NCBI GenBank assembly: GCA_905182985.1
Contig: CAJJDN010000026.1
Span: forward strand, 589,585 to 653,584
Source of the DNA: Paramecium sonneborni
Lineage: Eukaryota; Ciliophora; Oligohymenophorea; Peniculida; Parameciidae
Direction: 5' to 3'
DNA: 64,000 nucleotides
Under the pieces are notes generated by a model, which saw only the letters and a program-made list of their open reading frames with translations, was not told the origin of the DNA and made no database searches. Both the position numbers and the translations under genes were made by a program. Below, piece by piece: positions 58,466 through 64,000 of the stretch (the stretch's first letter is position 1; each line of letters begins with the position of its first letter).

Positions 58466-59322
58466 TATTTGAAGATTAATTTATAAATAATTTAAATTAT
58501 TTTGAAATTATTATATATCAGAAAAAAATTATTATCTAAACAAAATAATTTATAAGTTTGAAAGCACGAGACAATTCTTTCATTTAGCTAAGAACGAATT
58601 AAAATCTTTTTAATATATCATTTGATTTTAATATATCATTTGAATTTAAAATTTATCTATAAATTTATGAATAATAATTTATCATAACAAACATTAATTA
58701 AAATTCAAATGAAAAAAGAAGATTAAATACATCTCTCATCTTTGCAAATTTGGAATGGATTAGACACTCCTGTTAATTAAAGTACTAATCTTTTTAGCGA
58801 TAAGTTCAAATAAAGTTCAGAATCTCATTATAATTGCAACTAATAATTTTGTTTACAACATCCTTAAAAAAGAGTAAGTAACCATAAATTAAATTAAGGC
58901 TAAATATATATTACTAAACTCTGAAGGATCAAATGAATAACTCTGCACAAAATGTGCTGTCTTATTTGCATAATAAGGACATAAAATATAATTAATTGAA
59001 GAAGGTATAATAGTATTTATAAGCTTTAATAGATAATGCTAAAAAGAAATAAACTGACTCTTTTATAGATTAATTGCTCTAAACATAAAGTGAAATCAGC
59101 AATATCCATTCAAATTTCTTATGCACTGAGGCAAATTTAAAAAAATTTTATAATGACTAATATGCCAAAGTTGTTAAGACCTTTGGGAATATTGAAAAAT
59201 AACTTCATATGGTAACTTTTCCAAACTTATTTTATTAAAGTGTAAATCTGAACTACTTTTTGCCTTGTCATAATCACTCTGGTCCGGTATTTAAATTACA
59301 AACTAATTAAAAGTTTAAGCTA
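58466..59322. repeat. 857-bp direct duplicate, copy 1 (before the gap)
   Basis: Base-for-base the same as 59495-60351 as far as can be read, at an offset of 1,029 bp. The two copies abut either side of the run of N. A truly tandem duplication is possible, but identical sequence up to both gap edges is what an unmerged contig overlap would give. Confidence 0.9.
58709..59322 (+). CDS. Partial first copy of the B-box-like protein gene
   Basis: The same coding sequence as 59738 onward (MKKEDQIHLSSLQIWNGLD) through the first four introns, cut off by the assembly gap at 59323 just after the fourth intron. No differences from the downstream copy were seen, so it is most likely the same gene shown twice. 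Not counted as an independent gene without checking. Confidence 0.6.
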
Positions 59323-59494
59323 NNNNNNNNNNNNNNNNNNNNNNNNNNNNNNNNNNNNNNNNNNNNNNNNNNNNNNNNNNNNNNNNNNNNNNNNNNNNNN
59401 NNNNNNNNNNNNNNNNNNNNNNNNNNNNNNNNNNNNNNNNNNNNNNNNNNNNNNNNNNNNNNNNNNNNNNNNNNNNNNNNNNNNNNNNNNNNNN
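59323..59494. other. Assembly gap (172 N)
   Basis: An unbroken run of N between two identical 857-bp sequences. Real distance unknown; the gap may be artificial. Confidence 0.98.
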
Positions 59495-60351
59495 TATTTG
59501 AAGATTAATTTATAAATAATTTAAATTATTTTGAAATTATTATATATCAGAAAAAAATTATTATCTAAACAAAATAATTTATAAGTTTGAAAGCACGAGA
59601 CAATTCTTTCATTTAGCTAAGAACGAATTAAAATCTTTTTAATATATCATTTGATTTTAATATATCATTTGAATTTAAAATTTATCTATAAATTTATGAA
59701 TAATAATTTATCATAACAAACATTAATTAAAATTCAAATGAAAAAAGAAGATTAAATACATCTCTCATCTTTGCAAATTTGGAATGGATTAGACACTCCT
59801 GTTAATTAAAGTACTAATCTTTTTAGCGATAAGTTCAAATAAAGTTCAGAATCTCATTATAATTGCAACTAATAATTTTGTTTACAACATCCTTAAAAAA
59901 GAGTAAGTAACCATAAATTAAATTAAGGCTAAATATATATTACTAAACTCTGAAGGATCAAATGAATAACTCTGCACAAAATGTGCTGTCTTATTTGCAT
60001 AATAAGGACATAAAATATAATTAATTGAAGAAGGTATAATAGTATTTATAAGCTTTAATAGATAATGCTAAAAAGAAATAAACTGACTCTTTTATAGATT
60101 AATTGCTCTAAACATAAAGTGAAATCAGCAATATCCATTCAAATTTCTTATGCACTGAGGCAAATTTAAAAAAATTTTATAATGACTAATATGCCAAAGT
60201 TGTTAAGACCTTTGGGAATATTGAAAAATAACTTCATATGGTAACTTTTCCAAACTTATTTTATTAAAGTGTAAATCTGAACTACTTTTTGCCTTGTCAT
60301 AATCACTCTGGTCCGGTATTTAAATTACAAACTAATTAAAAGTTTAAGCTA
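59495..60351. repeat. 857-bp direct duplicate, copy 2 (after the gap)
   Basis: Second copy of 58466-59322. From here the sequence continues into the complete gene, whereas copy 1 ends at the gap. Confidence 0.9.
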
Positions 60352-61076
60352 AATAAATAGAACATTAGTTAGGAACTTATATTAATGATATTAAAAATCA
60401 TTATGATAAAATAGTTTAAATGAGTACACTTCCTTTTAATTAAATAATGGGGGGTTATAGTAGCAAACTATTTAAATTATAATAATATTTGAAAGAAATT
60501 TAAGAAAATAAGATTAATTATCTTCATTATGAAGGTGAATTAAATAGTTTTGATATATTTTTAAAATAATTAAGTTGTCTAAATGAAAAGGATTAACCTC
60601 ATAATTAAAGAAATCATGAAAGTACAAGATCAAGTTCAGAATAAAAAACTTGTAAAAGTGTTGAAAAAGAAAAAAGAAATTAAAGCCAACCTACTGGTAA
60701 AGATGTTAAGTGTTTTGATAATTCTGAAAAGAAAACAACATAAAATTTTAAAATTACTGAATAATCAATTGAAGAATGGATGGAAAATTCTAATTCAAAA
60801 TAAAGAAAAACTGAGCCGGCTGAAAAATTTGCTAGTCCTAATATTTTGGCACTTAAATTTGTTAAAAATAATAAATAGATCAATCTTAATAGAGTATCTA
60901 TGAAATAAGAAACAAATTAAGCCATGCTTAATAAATTGATTTCTGAATTCTCCTAAATCAAGAAAGATAGAGTTAAAAAAATGCAATCAAAAACACCTGA
61001 ATTAGGAAAAAGTGTCTAATAGATAATTCCAAATAAATTTTCCCCAAAGTTTCTTTATAAAAATTATTATAAATGA
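59738..61076 (+). CDS. B-box-like zinc-binding protein with coiled coil
   Basis: Four introns (25 nt at 59903-59927, then 28, 29 and 27 nt) give 409 residues in exact frame. After a short lead, a zinc-binding arrangement resembling a B-box reads HYNCNQQFCLQHPQKRAKYI then EQLCTKCAVLFAQQGHKIQL, with paired Cys and His. A coiled coil follows (IEKQLHM..., QIEHQLGTYINDIKNHYDKI). The rest is long, charged and Ser/Gln/Lys-rich and probably disordered (ESTRSSSEQKTCKSVEKEKR), ending KFSPKFLYKNYYK. B-box plus coiled coil is the TRIM-like core without an obvious RING. Its stop lies 33 bp from the convergent RhoGEF gene stop. Confidence 0.82.
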
Positions 61077-61109
61077 TTAATTAATAACTCAATATAAAAT
61101 TTTGATGAA

Positions 61110-64000
61110 TCATTCTTTAGTAGATTATTATTAATCAATATGAAAGAGATTCTCTAAGTTATATTCTTGGTTAAACTTATAAATGTCTTTATATTATTCA
61201 ACTAGCAATTTAATCTTTAGTAATTATGAATTCATACTTCATAACTTTAAAATGTATCAAATCGAAGAGGCTCTTTAAAATTTTCAAAATTAAATATAAT
61301 TTAATTAGGATATGAGATCACCCAATTAACTTTATTATAATCTAATTCTCTGAATTTAATTTTTTTCTATGGATTTAGAAAATAAATTTTATATGCAGAA
61401 AACCCCAGATACATTGTAGCATGTACTTCCATTCCTATTTATTTAAAATAGATTTATGTTTATTCATATGTTTAAACTTAAAAAATGGCCATACTACCTT
61501 AAGTAAAAGTTAAAGATGCATTAATAATGACTAAAGCAGCTAAACATCTTTTATCTGCAAATTTAGATTATGAATTTTCTTTTTTTTAAAGTTTTTCTAT
61601 TCTATTTAATGACTAAATATTGATTAAATAGAAAATATACACTAATTCTATTTAATTCTTAATTCAAAGAAATAATGCATTCCATTGTAAAATCTTTCCA
61701 TTCTGAATCAGATTTTCCGGAATACACATCTGAAGGTATAACTTTAGTAATTTTATCGAGTTACAATGTATTTAGAGAAATTTCTATTCTTTCATGATAC
61801 TAGATATTAATAATAATATGATATATACTTTTATATGATAATATAGAGCAGCAAATAAACAATAATCTTTGAAACCTAGATAATATTTACCTTCATAAAC
61901 ATCTTCTAAAATAGAAAAACCCAAATATATCAATCTGATAGGATCTTCTCTATAATCAAATTCTTCTAATTATAATGGCATATATAAATATTTTCTCATC
62001 TTAATAATAACACTTCTTTATAAATAAATTATTACTCTGTATTAGATGCTGTTAAAATTTATTCTAATTTATTTAACCATCCATGATTATTTTAATATTC
62101 ATCATCATAAGCTTTACTAATTACTTCATCATCGTCAAGTAGTCTAGGTTTTTTCAATTAATCAATCAAATAAAGACGAAAATCTTTAAAATACACTAAT
62201 TAATTTTATCCTGCTACAAATGGAAGTACTTCACTTACCTTTGCTTTATCATCTACTCCAATCTCAGTAATAGTTCCATCAGGCATAGTAATATTTACTC
62301 TTTTCATATTTGGCTCAGTATTATATTTTTATTACCAAATAACTACTCTATTAGGTTAAACTTCAGCTATGCTTTTTTTCCTGCTTTCTTTCTCTATACA
62401 TACAGCTTTTAAAATTTCTCCTGCACTATTTTTTAGTTTATCTATTAAAACACCTTATATTTTCAATTCCTCTAATCCATCCAAACTAGTATTATATTTA
62501 CTAAAAATAGATTTTTATTAATCAAGTACTATTTAGGGCAATTAAAAAAAATTAAATGGTAACTCTATCATTAATTAATAAAATACTTAAATCATTCAAT
62601 ATTTAGTTATCTCCCTATGTTTCTTTTGACTAAAGCAACGTTTATAAAAATCCCTCTATCACAAATTTACGTTCTTCTATTGATTTTGTTTTTTAGTAGG
62701 TTAACCAACTTTAATTTGGAAATTTTGGAAATTCAATAGTTGGATACTTTTTTGAATATTTTTAATACATATTCTCTATTTCACTATATCTAACAAATAA
62801 CTTCAATTAAATTAAATTTTACATTTTAATAAACTTTATTTATTGAAATTTAAGTTATGTATTAAGTATGTTTTTAGAAAGATTAAAAATTTCTTTCTTC
62901 TGTTCCTACAACTACAACTTATACTGGAAATCTCATAAAAATTAATTTTCCAGATTTTAACTCTTTCTGACATTCTTATTCTCTATTTAATTAAATCAAT
63001 TTTTCAAATAATTCAATTGCTTTCTTTTTAATTGATAAAGATTCTGAAAAGCATTATAACACTTCTCCAACTCCAACAATTTAAAATAAATTGCTAAAAT
63101 ATTTAGTATCAGGTTAATCTTTAACAAAAGATAGTGAATCTAATTTGACTTAATTAATTTGTTTATTATCATGAATTACTATTAAAATATCACTTAAAGC
63201 GTGAACTTAAACTACAAATTCTTTGTTTGCTTAAATAATATTCAATTTTTCTTCAAATTTATAAATTCTTTATGGATCTGATAATAAATCAGATTTATTT
63301 AGTTTAAATTAATCACATAATTCACTAATTTATAATCTTCCAATATAAATATCAATAGATTTATTATTTTCTTCATTTATATCTCTAAAATATTTATGTA
63401 AATATTTAATATTTTTTAGATCAGGATGATCCTCTTCAGTGTGTTTTTCCAAATCTTTAAATAATAAAATATATTTAGGTAATCTCTAAACAGGTTTTAC
63501 TAAAAAGCTTGATAAATCCATTCCTCTTAATTCTGGATTAATAAGAGTTAAAAATTATTTAAACTTCTAATCACTTTACTTTAATTTATCAATCAACTAA
63601 TTGGATTTGCTAAATTAACTACAATAATCAAAGTAACATCTAAATCCTTTACATCTCACATTCATCAACTGTTTTGTATTTGCTTCAAAAACAATCTAAA
63701 TATAAATACTATTCATTACCCAATATGGTTTATACATGTCTTTAGCATTCCCAATATATCCTTAAAATCCTAATTCTAATGCTTTTAGAAATTCTTAATT
63801 CCATTATGATATTTAATTGCAATTCATAAAAATAGTTTTAATGTTCTCTTAATTGATATATTATTAAGCAACTACCAATACTTTTTCACTTAATATTTTT
63901 ATATCATTAACATATTGTTTTTCTGTGTTATAAATTTCTAAAATCACATTCTTTCTATATCTATGATTCTTTTTAAGTTTTTAATAAGCTTTGACATCCT
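61110..64000 (-). CDS. DH-PH-PX-FERM Rho guanine-nucleotide exchange factor (partial)
   Basis: Runs off the right edge, so the N-terminus is missing. In order: Dbl-homology RhoGEF domain (RKNVILEIYNTEKQYVNDI, GMDLSSFLVKPVQRLPKYIL, LLFKDLEKHTEEDHPDL); PH-type strands (FVVQVHALSDILIVIHDN, FQIVGVGEVLQCFSES); a PX domain (FVRYSEIENMYQKYSKKY, FPKFPNQSWL, IEERKFVIEGFLQTLLQ); then a FERM region (VNITMPDGTITEIGVDD, YLYMPLQLEEFDYREDPIRL, YEGKYYLGFKDYCLFAAL) with its F3 lobe (YLGFSAYKIYFLNPQKKIKF, YPNQIIFNFENF). Introns of 22, 23 and others are required; the stop is TGA after HIDQQQSTKE. DH-PH activates Rho-family GTPases, PX binds phosphoinositides, FERM binds membrane proteins. The DH core fits well; the exact PH and PX boundaries are approximate. 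Confidence 0.85.

Noticed and set aside
60583..60986. Plus and minus frames within the B-box gene
   Set aside because: Wrong-frame shadows of the 59738-61076 gene, which has consistent charged content over its whole length.
1..64000. tRNA, rRNA, transposon or CRISPR elements
   Set aside because: No cloverleaf, rRNA block, transposase frame or spaced-repeat array was recognised; the 44.5-45.8 kb tandem repeats are coding.

Overview
This window is almost certainly macronuclear chromosome sequence from a Paramecium-type ciliate. Inside clearly conserved genes (CFAP20, ALG14, ATG5, SUMO, CTU2, a P4-ATPase, a branched-chain E2), TAA and TAG repeatedly fall where glutamine belongs, and only TGA ends the frames. 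Introns are tiny (about 18-33 nt, GT...TAG or GT...AAG). The DNA is very AT-rich, and coding sequences are often separated by only tens of bases. A standard-code reading shatters the genes, so the coordinates here come from reading all frames with TAA/TAG = Gln and removing short introns where needed. I recognised no rRNA, tRNA, CRISPR array or transposon. Promoters and terminators are not recognisable at this AT content.

Layout. 0-9.4 kb: CFAP20 and ALG14 (minus), a 1.5-kb empty stretch, a type I membrane protein, ATG5 (plus), a large multi-pass membrane protein (minus) and a small repeat protein. 9.4-11.6 kb: two plus-strand genes of unknown function, one with a myristoylation signal. 12.1-19.2 kb: seven packed minus-strand genes (CNOT10, an SLC25A46-like carrier, V-ATPase G, a secreted protein with a beta/gamma-crystallin-like end, three unknowns), with gaps of 20-77 bp and one stop/start overlap. 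20-27 kb: mitochondrial bL28, IRE1, SUMO and small unknowns. 27.2-36 kb: P4-ATPase flippase, a CNOT10-derived relic, CTU2, a kelch protein and branched-chain acyltransferase. 36-43 kb: a coiled-coil protein, a small secreted Cys-rich protein, an active-looking kinase and a pseudokinase. 42.7-52.3 kb: a mitochondrial membrane protein, a P-loop GTPase with a 108-bp minisatellite, a GSK3-like pseudokinase, an SF-assemblin pseudogene and a membrane protein. 52.3-58.3 kb: small unknown genes around a 2-kb desert. 58.4-64 kb: a B-box-like protein duplicated across an assembly gap, and a minus-strand DH-PH-PX-FERM protein running off the window.

Genes in eukaryotic DNA like this are not operons, so neighbours need not share a task. 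Functional threads present are cilia (CFAP20, SF-assemblin relic), endomembranes and secretion (ALG14, IRE1, P4-ATPase, V-ATPase G, crystallin-like protein), mitochondria (bL28m, E2, SLC25A46-like carrier, inner-membrane protein), RNA and tRNA handling (CNOT10, CTU2), and signalling (kinases, pseudokinases, RhoGEF). The most striking points are an IRE1 with a degraded kinase catalytic loop but an intact RNase end, a DH-PH-PX-FERM fusion, divergent start codons only 12 and 16 bp apart, and a homogenised Q/N-rich minisatellite inside a GTPase gene.
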